From: DATGMS01 sp040905145
Lineage (GTDB): Bacteria > Bacteroidota > Bacteroidia > Cytophagales > Cyclobacteriaceae
Direction of reading: 5' to 3'
DNA length: 52,289 nucleotides
Assembly (NCBI GenBank): GCA_040905145.1
Contig: JBBDSC010000046.1
Span: 1-52,289 of the forward strand
This document shows positions 34,433 through 44,759 of this stretch, piece after piece. The position numbers and the translations under genes are program-made. The notes under the pieces are model-generated. The model was not told where the DNA came from. It saw nothing but the letters and a program-made list of their open reading frames with translations, and ran no database searches. Position 1 is the stretch's first letter; each line of letters opens with the position of its first letter.

Positions 34433-37400
34433 ATGAAAAGTAGGATTCTGAATGATAGGATAAGATTAATCTTATCCTTTTTCTTTGCTTTTTTGGGAAA
34501 TGCCCTTTTTGCCCAAAACTTTTCCGGTCCACCCATTGAGCAGGATAATTCTGATGAAAAGTGTGCCGCCAACTATATAGAAGAAAAGCAGATTGGGAAA
34601 TTGGGGGTTTTTGGGACCAGGGATTACTTTGAATTTTGGGTAGAGGACAAGAAAGAAGACTTAAGAAAACAGCCATATAATTTTAAGACGGAGGCGAATG
34701 GAAACAGAAAAATCCCGGTTGTCATCCATGTCATCCATAATGGCACCCCCATAGGAGAAGGTGCAAATATCCCTTTTTCTCAGATCCAGGCCCAGATAGA
34801 TATTTTAAATGAGGATTACAGGAAGCTTAACCCCGATGCGGCTAATATCCCTGAAGAATTTGAAAGCGTGGCAGCAGATGCCAATATAGAATTTGTCCTG
34901 GCCAAGCAAGACCCAAGTGGCCTGCCTACGAACGGCATCAATAGGATATTTGGGTCCAAAGAAATCTATACTCCTGATGATGCGGTATTAATAGGGCAAT
35001 TGGCTTTATGGCCACCGGAGGATTATTTGAACATCTGGGTGATTACTCTCAAATCTCCATTTTTAGGTTATTCTTCTTTTCCAGTTTCGGAACTTCCGGG
35101 ATTAGATTTCCCTGCGAATACCAGGGAAACAGATGGGGTGACCATTGATTACCGGGTTTTTGGTGAAGGGGGCAATGCTTTAAGTACCTCTTTGGGTAGA
35201 ACCACCACCCATGAAGTTGGGCATTTTTTGGGTTTGCGACATATATGGGGTGATGGAGGTTGTGAGGTAGATGATTATGTAGAGGATACTCCAAATCAAA
35301 GCCAGTCAAATAATACCTGCCTGGCCACTCCCCGCATTACTTGTGATTCCAGGGACATGATAGAAAATTTTATGGATTACACCCCTGACCAATGCATGGG
35401 CCTCTTTACACTAGGACAGGTGGAAAGGATAGATGTAGTCTTAAATTTCAGTCCAAGACGTACTACTTTGGTCAATGGAAGGGCTACTTTGGAACCGGCA
35501 TTGTCGCCAAATGACCTGGCCCTTAAGGCAATTGTTGATCCACAGAATTTTGTGTGCGCAACAGATATAACGCCGAGTGTGTCTATTGTTAATGTGGGAA
35601 ACAATGAGGTTACCTCCACTAGGATTCAAATTACCCTAAATGGACAGGTTTTCGAAAATGAAAACTTCTCTTTGAATTTGGAGCCAGGAGCGACCGACAC
35701 CTTAATCCTTAATCCCATTTCACTCCATTCTTCAACAGAAAACAATTTTGAGGCAGAAATTGTAGAAGTAAATGGAAGCACGGATCCTAACTTATCAAAT
35801 AATAGCCTGAATTCCATTCCGGTAATCCAACCCACCATTACAATCCCATACACTTTTAATTCAGCTGATTTCTCCAACTTATGGACGATAAAGAATCCTG
35901 ATAACGCTTTGACATGGAATCAGATAAGTTTACCTATAGAGGGAACCCAGCAAGATCTTATCTATCTGAATGGATTCAACTATGAAACCCAGGGAGAATT
36001 GGATTATTTTATATCTCCGCAGATCAATTTGGCAGAGACCCCCAATGCCCAATTGGCCTTTAAAATGGCCTTTGCCCCTTATGCGGATGAGGAATTCCAG
36101 GAATCTTTGTTGATTGCTGTTTCTACAGATTGCGGGAATACCTTTGAGCTCCTTGAAGCACCTTATCAAAAAACAGATGAATTCCTTGCGACGGAAGAAC
36201 CAATATTAACTGAGTTTTTTCCTGATTCTGAATCACAGTTTAGAACTGAGCTGGTAAACCTTGACCGGTTTGAAGGATATGGGGACATAAGGATTGCCTT
36301 TATTTCGTTCAACGGGTATGGTAACAATATGTACCTTAAAGATATTGAAATAAACCCATCAGAAGAGTTTAGATATGATTTTGAAATCGAAAGACTCCAA
36401 AGCCCCGGACCCATTGTGGACGGAAGCCAGGAAAGGGAGATCCTTCAGATAACCAATACGGGTAATCTTCCCATAACAGCATTTATGATCAATAGAAAAA
36501 CAAACAATTCTGAGGTTCAGACGTTTTTTGCTGAATATGAAAACCTGCCACCCGGTGAGACTATTCCGTATGCATTGCCCAATAGTCTGGACGAAGGGAT
36601 GAATAAGGTTGAGTATGAAATTCTTTATCCGAATTTTGATCAAAATGGAGATAATCAAAGCCAACTGACTTGGCATTTTATACAGGATGATTCTTTAATA
36701 AATGTTCCTTGGAGGCAAGACTTCAATACTCCGGCCCTTCAACATTGGCTTACCATTAATCCTGAAAAAGATAACCGTAATTGGGAAGTTATGCCACTTC
36801 AGGCAGGAGAACAAGATAACCGTGTCCTTGCCCTCAACAATGCGGAGAGGGGCAACAGCTATTGGTTAGGCTCTCCTTTATTTGATTTGAGTGATACCCC
36901 TCAAGCAAGCATTTTCTTTGATTGGGCTTCCGGAGGGTTTAATGCGTCCGATCTAACGGTTTTTGAGGTATTGATAAGTACAGATGGAGGCGTTTCTTAT
37001 GAGGAATTATGGAGTAAGACAAATACGCAAATCAACACCGTCACCGGTGGGGGCCCGGCCAATCCCAATACTCAGGGAGATTATGTAAGGGAATACATTG
37101 ACCTTTCCGCTTTTACAGGTGAAGGCAATGAAGAAGTTAGGATTGCTTTTAGGGTGGAATATCAGAATGGTGGATCAAATCCCATCTATCTTGATGATAT
37201 TGAACTTTTCCTTTCTGCCAATCCTGATCCTGTGGATCCAGGACCGGGAAATTCGCTGATTTTCCCCAATCCTGCCACTGATTTTTTTAATATTACATTT
37301 AATCTACAAGCGTATGAAAATGTCAATATCCAATTTATCAATTCTACGGGACAAACAGTCCATGATGTGGATTATCCACGTACTTTGAACCAGACCTATA

Positions 37401-37492
37401 CTTTCAGTACCTCCTTGTTTTCAAGAGGGGTATATATTGTCAAAATCACCAGTGACAGCATTTCTGAATCCAAAAGGTTAATTATTCAATAA
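34433..37492 (+). CDS. Secreted M43-family zinc metalloprotease with T9SS sorting domain
   Basis: A 1019-residue secreted protein. After a signal peptide (about residues 8-28, ending FAQ) comes a pappalysin/cytophagalysin-like M43 domain with the zinc motif HEVGHFLGLRH (H260, E261, H264, H270) and the Met-turn FMDYTPDQCMG. Then a CARDB-like domain (about 350-455), two jelly-roll modules (about 470-650 and 750-930) and a type A T9SS sorting domain (about 940-1019: FPNPATDFFNITF and a final KRLIIQ). It should be exported through the outer membrane and be anchored or released. Confidence 0.9.
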   Translation: MKSRILNDRIRLILSFFFAFLGNALFAQNFSGPPIEQDNSDEKCAANYIEEKQIGKLGVFGTRDYFEFWVEDKKEDLRKQPYNFKTEANGNRKIPVVIHVIHNGTPIGEGANIPFSQIQAQIDILNEDYRKLNPDAANIPEEFESVAADANIEFVLAKQDPSGLPTNGINRIFGSKEIYTPDDAVLIGQLALWPPEDYLNIWVITLKSPFLGYSSFPVSELPGLDFPANTRETDGVTIDYRVFGEGGNALSTSLGRTTTHEVGHFLGLRHIWGDGGCEVDDYVEDTPNQSQSNNTCLATPRITCDSRDMIENFMDYTPDQCMGLFTLGQVERIDVVLNFSPRRTTLVNGRATLEPALSPNDLALKAIVDPQNFVCATDITPSVSIVNVGNNEVTSTRIQITLNGQVFENENFSLNLEPGATDTLILNPISLHSSTENNFEAEIVEVNGSTDPNLSNNSLNSIPVIQPTITIPYTFNSADFSNLWTIKNPDNALTWNQISLPIEGTQQDLIYLNGFNYETQGELDYFISPQINLAETPNAQLAFKMAFAPYADEEFQESLLIAVSTDCGNTFELLEAPYQKTDEFLATEEPILTEFFPDSESQFRTELVNLDRFEGYGDIRIAFISFNGYGNNMYLKDIEINPSEEFRYDFEIERLQSPGPIVDGSQEREILQITNTGNLPITAFMINRKTNNSEVQTFFAEYENLPPGETIPYALPNSLDEGMNKVEYEILYPNFDQNGDNQSQLTWHFIQDDSLINVPWRQDFNTPALQHWLTINPEKDNRNWEVMPLQAGEQDNRVLALNNAERGNSYWLGSPLFDLSDTPQASIFFDWASGGFNASDLTVFEVLISTDGGVSYEELWSKTNTQINTVTGGGPANPNTQGDYVREYIDLSAFTGEGNEEVRIAFRVEYQNGGSNPIYLDDIELFLSANPDPVDPGPGNSLIFPNPATDFFNITFNLQAYENVNIQFINSTGQTVHDVDYPRTLNQTYTFSTSLFSRGVYIVKITSDSISESKRLIIQ

Positions 37493-37545
37493 TTATGTAA
37501 TTTTAGGTGGATCTTGCGTTAAATGTGGTGTTTCCACTCCATTCT

Positions 37546-37740
37546 TCACATCCAGTCTTTAGTAGAGCGGTAACCTTTGTGATCGGGGATTTTGTTTATA
37601 TTGCGGTTTAATTCGTCAATAAAATCGTTATGAACGGATTAGTAGCCACTATACTAAAGTATTGAGGGTAAATTAACCCGCTCTTATAAATGGATACATT
37701 TGCTACCAAGACCGATAATAAAAAGTGATGGTATGAATGG
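37546..37740 (-). pseudogene. Possible decayed gene fragment, family unknown
   Basis: The 308-base gap after the protease gene has no intact gene, but on the minus strand one frame reads VSIYKSGLIYPQYFSIVATN and a shifted frame continues NDFIDELNRNINKIPDHKGY and RSTKDWM before a stop at 37546-37548. The two-frame join and sensible residue pattern suggest a frameshifted relic. No family is recognised, and chance cannot be excluded. Confidence 0.3.
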
Positions 37741-37800
37741 TTAAGTTGAGCATAAATCTTCTCTTTCAAATTATATTAAAAATAAAGCCCCTAGTTAATA

Positions 37801-38574
37801 ATGAGTGAGTTAAAAGACGGATTAATGAAAATTGGAACCAATATTTTGATTATCCTAGGCGTGTTGATTACCTTTCTTTTCTTGTTTTTTCAATGGTATT
37901 TGCCCAATTATACCCATCATGGTCAAACAATCACTGTGCCGGATTTAGAGGGATTCCATTATGATGAATTGTCCAATTATTTAGGGGAAAGGAATTTAAA
38001 GTTGGAAGTCACCCCCGATAGCGGATATGTGGAGGAAGTAAAACCTTTACATGTGCTTAAGCAAAATCCCAAGCCGGGAGCCAAGGTCAAACAAGACCGC
38101 AAAATATACATTACTTTAAATGCCGAAAATGCCCCAGTGGTTGCCATGCCAAATTTGATCAATACTCTTTTGAAAAACGCCCAGGAAATATTGTCAAACT
38201 TTGGATTGGTGAGGGGAGACATCGTCTATGTCCCTGATATTGGGATCAATGTGGTTCTTGAGCAAAAATACAGGGGGAGACCCATAAAGGAAGGTATGGA
38301 AATATCCAAGGGTTCCCAGATCGATCTGATTGTAGGAGATGGCCTTGGCAATCAAACGCTTTCCATTCCCAACCTAGTAGGGATGGATGAAGTTGAAGCA
38401 GAGTTTTTAATTATTGGCTCCGGGCTCAGAATGGGGAGTGCCACTTATGTAAGTACGGACACAGTCCCCAAAGGCACTATTGTGCAACAATTTCCACCTT
38501 CTGGAAATAATGCAAAAACAGGGGAGGTCATAGACCTTTGGATCTCTGAATTGGAAAATGAAAATGACTTCTAA
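37801..38574 (+). CDS. PASTA domain protein, single membrane anchor
   Basis: A 257-residue protein: short cytosolic start, one membrane helix (about 14-33, ILIILGVLITFLFLFFQWYL), then three PASTA domains (about 40-110, 112-180, 185-252) in the periplasm, the first beginning TVPDLEGFHYDEL. PASTA domains usually bind peptidoglycan or muropeptides, here without a kinase domain. Its stop codon overlaps the next start (TAATG at 38572-38576), so translation is coupled. Confidence 0.9.
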   Translation: MSELKDGLMKIGTNILIILGVLITFLFLFFQWYLPNYTHHGQTITVPDLEGFHYDELSNYLGERNLKLEVTPDSGYVEEVKPLHVLKQNPKPGAKVKQDRKIYITLNAENAPVVAMPNLINTLLKNAQEILSNFGLVRGDIVYVPDIGINVVLEQKYRGRPIKEGMEISKGSQIDLIVGDGLGNQTLSIPNLVGMDEVEAEFLIIGSGLRMGSATYVSTDTVPKGTIVQQFPPSGNNAKTGEVIDLWISELENENDF

Positions 38575-40418
38575 TGATGGGGGCGAAGTTTTCTTTTAAA
38601 TATATTCTCACAGGAGTTCTCTTGCTTTTGATGGCAAAAGAGCTGCAGGCCCAATTCCGCCAGCTTCCAGTGGATTATTCTTCGGGAAAAAACTTTGTTC
38701 CTATGGAAAATTTAAGAATTAAAGCAGGACCGCTCACCCTCCCTTTTTGGGAAGACTTCTCCACAGGCACAATAGATACGCTGAAGTGGCAAAACAATGG
38801 AACATCTGCTTCAAAAACGATCGGAATCGATCCACCCAGTCTTGGTGTTGCTTATTTGGATGGGGTAGATAGAGGAGGGGAACCTTATTCCACCTCCATG
38901 ATGGAAAATGGTGAGGGGGATCAGCTAACCTCCCAAGAAATAGATCTTTCAACCCATCAAGCAGCAGATTCTGTTTATTTGAGTTTTTTTTGGCAGGCAG
39001 GCGGGAAGGGGGAAATGCCTGATGTTCCGGATAAGCTGGAGTTATATTTTTTGGATACTTCGGGCACGTGGATTCAGGCTTGGGAAATCTTTGGTGGAGA
39101 TGTGGAAAAAAGGGATGTCTTTAGCCAAGAGATGGTGAAGGTAACAGATGATTTTATCCATAATGATTTCCGCTTTAAATTTATAAATACAGGGAGGATC
39201 TCCGGACCATTTGACAGCTGGTTACTGGATTATATCTACCTCAACCAGGGAAGGAACGTAAATGATGTTTACCATGAAGACAGGGCCTTGACCAAGCTTC
39301 CCAACAGCCCATTTGGAAAATACAGTGCCCTGCCTTTGTTTGAATTAAACAGGAACAAAGGTGGTTATCTCACAGCCATCAGCAGTCAATTCAAGAACCT
39401 TTCCAACCGGTTTAGGGCCATGGAATATAGTGTGGAATTAAGGGACAAGGAAACACAGGTTTTGTTGAAAAGTATCCACGCCCAAACACCTTTCAACCCT
39501 GTCCCCCAAGCTTTGGAAAGAAGGGATTTTAACAGTGTTGATCTTAAGGATATAGATGTTGACCCGGCCGAAGAATTTGATCTGGAGACCCTGCTTTTTC
39601 TGACCACCGGGGATCAATTCCAGATAGATCAAATCACGGAGGGTGATACCCTTTATTTTCCCCAAGTTGACTTCAGGATAAACGACACCATCCGACATAC
39701 AATTCCCATCCGTGATTTTTTCGCCTATGACAATGGATCCGTTGATTATGCAGCGGGGATCAACCAAAGATCGGGAATGTTGGCTTTGAAATATGAGTTG
39801 GATACCTCTGCCTACCTTAAAGGGGTAAGCATTAATTTTGCCAATCTCTCCCAAGTTGGGTCTGCAGTAGAGGTGATGGTATGGAATTCTTTGGAAAGTG
39901 CTCCCATATACACTGAAGAAATCATAATTCCAGACAAGTCCCGTTTAGAGGAATTCGCCTACTTTCCTATGGATACCAATCTCGTGGTGTCCGATACTTT
40001 TTTTATTGGCTTCAGACAATTCACCAATGATTTTATTTACATAGGATTGGACAAATCAAATAATTCTGGATCAGAGATCTTTTATAATGTAACAGGTAGT
40101 TGGGAACAAAACGAAGAGGTACAGGGAAGTCTGATGATGAGGCCCCATTTGAGTATAAACCCTGTAGTTGCCCAAAACGGGACAGAAGGGGAGGTAGGGA
40201 TAAAAATCTATCCCAATCCGGTTACTGAAAAGCTTTATTTGGAAGGAAAAATAGGAGAAGTTATTGTATTTGATTCTTTTGGAAGGCAAATAAATATACC
40301 TGTGGATACCTTCGAAAAGGGTAAAATCCTTAATTTTGTAGGAAATGACAAGGGTGTCTATGTAGTCCGCGCATGGACAGGCAAAAAACCGAATTCAATC
40401 AGAATTTTAGTAAAATAA
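38574..40418 (+). CDS. T9SS type A sorting domain-containing secreted protein
   Basis: A 614-residue protein with a signal peptide (about residues 8-26, YILTGVLLLLMAKELQA, then Q). A jelly-roll/MAM-like segment occupies about 55-230 (LPFWEDFSTGTIDTLKW), the middle is of unknown fold, and the C-terminus is a T9SS sorting domain (IKIYPNPVTEKLYLEGKI to SIRILVK). It is cargo of the type IX system with no enzymatic motif seen. Start is either 38574 or 38577 (two adjacent ATG). It overlaps the PASTA gene by one base and precedes the rhodanese gene by two. Confidence 0.85.
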   Translation: MMGAKFSFKYILTGVLLLLMAKELQAQFRQLPVDYSSGKNFVPMENLRIKAGPLTLPFWEDFSTGTIDTLKWQNNGTSASKTIGIDPPSLGVAYLDGVDRGGEPYSTSMMENGEGDQLTSQEIDLSTHQAADSVYLSFFWQAGGKGEMPDVPDKLELYFLDTSGTWIQAWEIFGGDVEKRDVFSQEMVKVTDDFIHNDFRFKFINTGRISGPFDSWLLDYIYLNQGRNVNDVYHEDRALTKLPNSPFGKYSALPLFELNRNKGGYLTAISSQFKNLSNRFRAMEYSVELRDKETQVLLKSIHAQTPFNPVPQALERRDFNSVDLKDIDVDPAEEFDLETLLFLTTGDQFQIDQITEGDTLYFPQVDFRINDTIRHTIPIRDFFAYDNGSVDYAAGINQRSGMLALKYELDTSAYLKGVSINFANLSQVGSAVEVMVWNSLESAPIYTEEIIIPDKSRLEEFAYFPMDTNLVVSDTFFIGFRQFTNDFIYIGLDKSNNSGSEIFYNVTGSWEQNEEVQGSLMMRPHLSINPVVAQNGTEGEVGIKIYPNPVTEKLYLEGKIGEVIVFDSFGRQINIPVDTFEKGKILNFVGNDKGVYVVRAWTGKKPNSIRILVK

Positions 40419-40420
40419 CC

Positions 40421-40729
40421 ATGGAAGACATTACAGTAGAAGAATTAAAGGAGAGATTAGATAAAAAAGACGATTTTGTTTTTGTGGATGTTAGGGAAGA
40501 ATGGGAATATGAGGAAGATAATCTTGGTGCCTTGAATATCCCTTTGAGCCACCTTCCACATCAACTGGGTCAAATCCAAAAACACAAGGACCAGGAAATA
40601 GTAGTCCATTGCCGCTCTGGGGCAAGAAGTGGAAATGCCAAGAAATTCCTGGAGACAAAAGGATACAAAAAGGTGAGAAACCTCCTTGGGGGTATTTTGG
40701 CGTATAGGGAATTGGAAGAGGAAGGCTGA
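40421..40729 (+). CDS. Rhodanese-like domain protein
   Basis: A 102-residue single-domain rhodanese (sulfurtransferase-like) with no signal peptide. The active-site loop is VVHCRSGARSGNA, cysteine C64, so a persulfide can form. The open frame runs upstream to 40373 but that part overlaps the T9SS gene; ATG 40421 starts MEDITVEELKERL, the family pattern. It lies two bases after the T9SS cargo gene and is probably co-transcribed with it. Confidence 0.9.
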   Translation: MEDITVEELKERLDKKDDFVFVDVREEWEYEEDNLGALNIPLSHLPHQLGQIQKHKDQEIVVHCRSGARSGNAKKFLETKGYKKVRNLLGGILAYRELEEEG

Positions 40730-40790
40730 AGTAGCAGGTTTTTTAGGAAGGTCCCTAAAAAGAAAACCGTATCAGATAAACCAACGACCA

Positions 40791-43409
40791 ATGAAACGAA
40801 GAAATGCGGTAAAAGCCATTGCCTTGAGTACAGTTACTCCTCATATCTTATTTGGAGAAACCAATAATTTAGAAGCTTCATTAGTTCCTTTTTCACTTTC
40901 TCAATCCAGATTATTTGAAAGTTCATGGCACCATTGGCCTGACATGCTCTGGACCGGACCTGAGTTTTGGGGAAACAGGCTACAGGATTGGCAAATCAGG
41001 GATGGGAAAGCGGTTTGTATAGTAAGTGATAAAAATAGAAGCTTGCATTGTCTTACCTGCCAGCTTACTGATAAACCGGAGAAATTTGAATCCAGTGTAA
41101 ACCTGGAATGGTTGAACCAAAGGGGTTTCGGATCACCGGACAATTATGTGGGATTCCGAATAGGGGCAAAAGGCAAGGTTAAGGACTACCGCTCGGCTGC
41201 GGTATTTGGCCAAGGACTTGATGCAGGCATTACGGCAACAGGTCAACTTTTTATTGGGAAAAATAAAAGTGAAGAAAAGGTAAAGGTACAAGATAGCTTA
41301 AGGATGAAGCTTGAGGCTGAACATAAAGCAGAGCAATATATCCTTAGGTTGAGTATTTATGATTTGGAAACCGATAAGCCCTTAGCTGAGATTACTGCCA
41401 ATAATGTTTCTAATAAAGAGGTTGTCGGCAATATGGCATTAATCGCTCATTTTGTGAATGTGGAAGATAGTGCAGAACAACCATCTGTGTCTTTTGCAAA
41501 TTGGGAATTAAAAGGAGGGAAAATCAGCCAACATCCTGCCCAAACCTTTGGGCCTATATGCTTTGCCCAATATACCCTTCATGATGATGTATTGAAGCTT
41601 AATGCGCAGCTTACCCCTATAGAAGCTGTTGATAGCCAAGTAAGTCTCCAGATCAAAGAAAAAAATTCATGGGAAACTCTGCAGGAGGGTTCAGTAGACC
41701 CTTTGGGAAGAGTGGTACAGTTTAGGATTGAAGAGTGGGGATTCAAAAAACCGGTCTCTTACCGGGTGCGTCTGGAATTGCCCCTTAAAAATGGAGGGAA
41801 AGAATATTTTTATCAAGGTACAGTAGATAAGGAACCTTTAGACGCAGAAAAGGTAAAAATGGCTGTTTTCAGCTGCAATGCCGACTATGGGTTCCCTGAT
41901 AGTGAGGTTAGTCTCCATGCCTTAAAGCACAAGCCTGATCTTGCCGTATTTTTAGGCGATCAATTTTATGAAAGTACAGGTGGGTTTGGTATACAGACTT
42001 CCCCCCTAGAAAAATCAAGTTTGGATTACCTGCGCAAATGGTACATGTTTGGCTGGTCCTACCGTGAAATCTTTAGAAACATCCCCAGTGCTTTTATCCC
42101 AGATGATCATGATGTCTATCACGGTAATGTCTGGGGGGAATCCGGTAAACATGCCCCTACAGATCAAGGATGGACCTATGTAGCTCAGGACCAAGGAGGG
42201 TATAAAATGCCGCCCGAATGGATCAATATGGTGCAACTCACCCAGACAAGCCATTTGCCTGACCCTTACGATCCCACACCGGTAAAACAGGGGATAGGAA
42301 CGTATTATACGGATTGGGTTTATGGGGGGATCAGTTTTGCCATCCTGGAAGACCGGAAATTCAAATCTGCCCCAAAAAATGTGTTGCCGGAAGAAGCGAA
42401 AGTAACCAATGGTTTTATTCAGAACCCAGAATTTGATATTAAAAAATATTATGATGTTGAGGCTGAGCTACTTGGGGACAGACAGCTGAAGTTCCTGGAG
42501 GATTGGTCTGCTGATTGGGGTAGGGGAGTAGAGATGAAAGCGGTATTGTCCCAAACCAATTTTTGCACGGTGGCCACTTTACCCGAAGGCAGCATTATTG
42601 ACAGCATTGTTCCCAAACTTCCCATTCCTAAACTTGGGGAATATGTAACTGGGGATGCACCTACCTCTGATATGGATTCGAATGGATGGCCACAAAAGGG
42701 CAGGGATGAAGCGTTAAAGATAATCAGAAAATCATTTGCCCTTCATGTTGCCGGGGACCAACACCTCGCAAGTGTAGTGCACTATGGGGTGGATGATTTT
42801 GGCGATTCCGGCTTTGCCTTTGCAGGCCCGGCCCTTAATAATTTATTTCCCCGTCGTTGGTGGCCTACCGTTGAAGAAAATCATCAACCATTACCTGATC
42901 AACCTAAAAATACCGGGAATTTTATGGATGGCTTTGGCAATAAAATGACGGTGCATTCGGTGGCTAATCCACATCAGACGGGGAAGGAACCAGCCCTTGT
43001 TTATGACAGGGCTACGGGTTATGGAATGGTGATTTTTGACAAGCAGGAACGTACGATGAAAATAGAGTGCTGGCCAAGATACATAGACCCTGAAAGAAAT
43101 CCGGACGGACAATATCAGGGCTGGCCGATTACCATTTCCCAAGAAGATAATTATGCCCGCAAGGCAGTAGGATATCTTGCTACACTGGAAATAGAAGGGG
43201 GACAGGATCCGGTGGTACAAGTCATCAATGAAGATAGTAAACAGGTAGAATATGTCATGAGGATCAAAGGAAACAGCTTTCGCCCCAAGGTGTTTTCCCC
43301 TGGAAAATATACCCTGAAGGTCAGCCAACCTGAAACAGGGAAGGAAAAGACTTTAACAGGGTTGGAAATCGCGAAAAAAGAAGGTGAATCCGTAATCTTA
43401 ACTGTGTAA
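40791..43409 (+). CDS. Tat-exported PhoD-like alkaline phosphatase/phosphodiesterase
   Basis: An 872-residue protein with a short twin-arginine start, KRRNAVKAIAL, so it is likely periplasmic or surface-exposed. The N-terminal half (about 50-330) is beta-rich, followed by the metallophosphatase domain (about 360-720): MAVFSCNADYGFPDSE, LAVFLGDQFYES, FIPDDHDVYHGNVWG and LHVAGDQHLASVVHYG carry the metal ligands. PhoD enzymes hydrolyse phosphate mono- and diesters. The upstream frame from 40686 overlaps the rhodanese gene; ATG 40791 is chosen for the Tat motif. Larger than typical PhoD (500-600), because of added end domains. Confidence 0.85.
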   Translation: MKRRNAVKAIALSTVTPHILFGETNNLEASLVPFSLSQSRLFESSWHHWPDMLWTGPEFWGNRLQDWQIRDGKAVCIVSDKNRSLHCLTCQLTDKPEKFESSVNLEWLNQRGFGSPDNYVGFRIGAKGKVKDYRSAAVFGQGLDAGITATGQLFIGKNKSEEKVKVQDSLRMKLEAEHKAEQYILRLSIYDLETDKPLAEITANNVSNKEVVGNMALIAHFVNVEDSAEQPSVSFANWELKGGKISQHPAQTFGPICFAQYTLHDDVLKLNAQLTPIEAVDSQVSLQIKEKNSWETLQEGSVDPLGRVVQFRIEEWGFKKPVSYRVRLELPLKNGGKEYFYQGTVDKEPLDAEKVKMAVFSCNADYGFPDSEVSLHALKHKPDLAVFLGDQFYESTGGFGIQTSPLEKSSLDYLRKWYMFGWSYREIFRNIPSAFIPDDHDVYHGNVWGESGKHAPTDQGWTYVAQDQGGYKMPPEWINMVQLTQTSHLPDPYDPTPVKQGIGTYYTDWVYGGISFAILEDRKFKSAPKNVLPEEAKVTNGFIQNPEFDIKKYYDVEAELLGDRQLKFLEDWSADWGRGVEMKAVLSQTNFCTVATLPEGSIIDSIVPKLPIPKLGEYVTGDAPTSDMDSNGWPQKGRDEALKIIRKSFALHVAGDQHLASVVHYGVDDFGDSGFAFAGPALNNLFPRRWWPTVEENHQPLPDQPKNTGNFMDGFGNKMTVHSVANPHQTGKEPALVYDRATGYGMVIFDKQERTMKIECWPRYIDPERNPDGQYQGWPITISQEDNYARKAVGYLATLEIEGGQDPVVQVINEDSKQVEYVMRIKGNSFRPKVFSPGKYTLKVSQPETGKEKTLTGLEIAKKEGESVILTV

Positions 43410-43482
43410 TTATAGATTAATAGCATCTTTTTATTATCAAAACTGATTTTAAATAACAGAAACTAAACACAATGTCAGATAA

Positions 43483-43490
43483 TACGTTTG
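43483..43490 (+). promoter_or_regulatory. Candidate -7 element for the sugar dehydrogenase gene
   Basis: TACGTTTG, an exact TAnnTTTG match, 66 bases before the start codon at 43556. The -33 region is weak. Confidence 0.35.
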
Positions 43491-43555
43491 TTTATTTTAA
43501 TTCCTCCTATTAATTCTAATCCGCATCTCTAGATGCTACAAAAAAGGTTTTGATT

Positions 43556-44734
43556 ATGAAAATTTCGCTAACTTCTTTGTCCGCTTTTATTCTATTGGTA
43601 TTATTTCATCCTGGTTGTGAGCAGGAAATTGGAAAGAGGCCTATCACTGAAGGCCCGATTGTAACTGAGGAAGCATATCCTCAATTATCATTTACCAGGC
43701 CTGTGGATTTTCAGCATGCGGGCGACAACTCCGACCGAGTATTTGTAGTAGAGCAAAGAGGCATTATTTCTGTTTTTCAAAATGATGCGGAAGTAGAAGA
43801 AACAACCATTTTCCTGGACATTGAAGCTCAAGTAGAGGACGATGGCAATGAAGAAGGTCTTTTAGGGTTGGCATTTCACCCTGATTATGAAAACAATGGG
43901 TATTTCTATGTCAATTATACAGCTTCAAACCCTGACCGAACGGTGATTTCCCGATTTCGGGTTTCTTCATCTGATCAAAATAAAGCTGAACAAAGTAGTG
44001 AGACCATATTGTTGGAATTTGACCAACCTTTTGGCAACCATAATGGGGGCCAGGTATCTTTCGGGCCTGATGGCTATTTATATATTGCGGTAGGGGATGG
44101 GGGCTCGGGAGGCGATCCAGAGGAAAACGGACAGAATTTAGAAACACTTTTAGGTACTATTCTGAGAATAGACGTGGACAACACAGCCGGAGAAAAGAGT
44201 TATGCAATACCCACTGATAATCCCTTTGCCAATAATTCGGAAGGGTATCGTGAAGAAATTTACGCCTACGGATTACGAAACCCCTGGAGATTCAGCTTTG
44301 ATCCTAAAAATAACCGGTTGTGGACCGCGGATGTAGGACAGAATGCCTATGAAGAAATTGATATTATAGAGAAAGGGGGGAATTATGGCTGGAACGTCAT
44401 GGAAGGTTTCCATTGCTTCGAGCCTTCCTCAGATTGTGACAAGGATGGATTGAAATTGCCAATCTGGGAGTATGGGCGTTCTGAAGGGGATGTTTCTGTA
44501 ACTGGGGGTTTTGTTTACAGGGGACCTGCAATGTCTTCTCTGGAAGGTTTATATGTTTATGCTGATTATGCCTCCGGAAGGGTATGGACTTTGGATCCTA
44601 GTGATCTGGATAATCCTGTAAATACTGAATTGCTACAAGCTTCTTTCCAAATATCTTCTTTTGGCACCGATCAGGACAACGAATTGTATATTTGTGGCTT
44701 TGATGGAAAGATTTACCGATTTGCCTATGAGTGA
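43556..44734 (+). CDS. PQQ-dependent sugar dehydrogenase lipoprotein
   Basis: A 392-residue glucose/sorbosone dehydrogenase-family beta-propeller. It has a lipoprotein signal with the lipobox HPGC (C21), so it is membrane-anchored. Motifs include FVVEQRGIISVFQ, EEGLLGLAFHPDY, GNHNGGQVSFGPDGYLYIA and YGLRNPWRFSFDP, typical of the YliI/sGDH group. It oxidises soluble sugars and passes electrons to quinone if PQQ is supplied; PQQ synthesis genes are not in the window, and other family members have other roles. ATG 43556 is chosen over the TTG at 43550. Confidence 0.87.
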   Translation: MKISLTSLSAFILLVLFHPGCEQEIGKRPITEGPIVTEEAYPQLSFTRPVDFQHAGDNSDRVFVVEQRGIISVFQNDAEVEETTIFLDIEAQVEDDGNEEGLLGLAFHPDYENNGYFYVNYTASNPDRTVISRFRVSSSDQNKAEQSSETILLEFDQPFGNHNGGQVSFGPDGYLYIAVGDGGSGGDPEENGQNLETLLGTILRIDVDNTAGEKSYAIPTDNPFANNSEGYREEIYAYGLRNPWRFSFDPKNNRLWTADVGQNAYEEIDIIEKGGNYGWNVMEGFHCFEPSSDCDKDGLKLPIWEYGRSEGDVSVTGGFVYRGPAMSSLEGLYVYADYASGRVWTLDPSDLDNPVNTELLQASFQISSFGTDQDNELYICGFDGKIYRFAYE

Positions 44735-44759
44735 ACAGGTACATCTGGAGATTAAAAGA

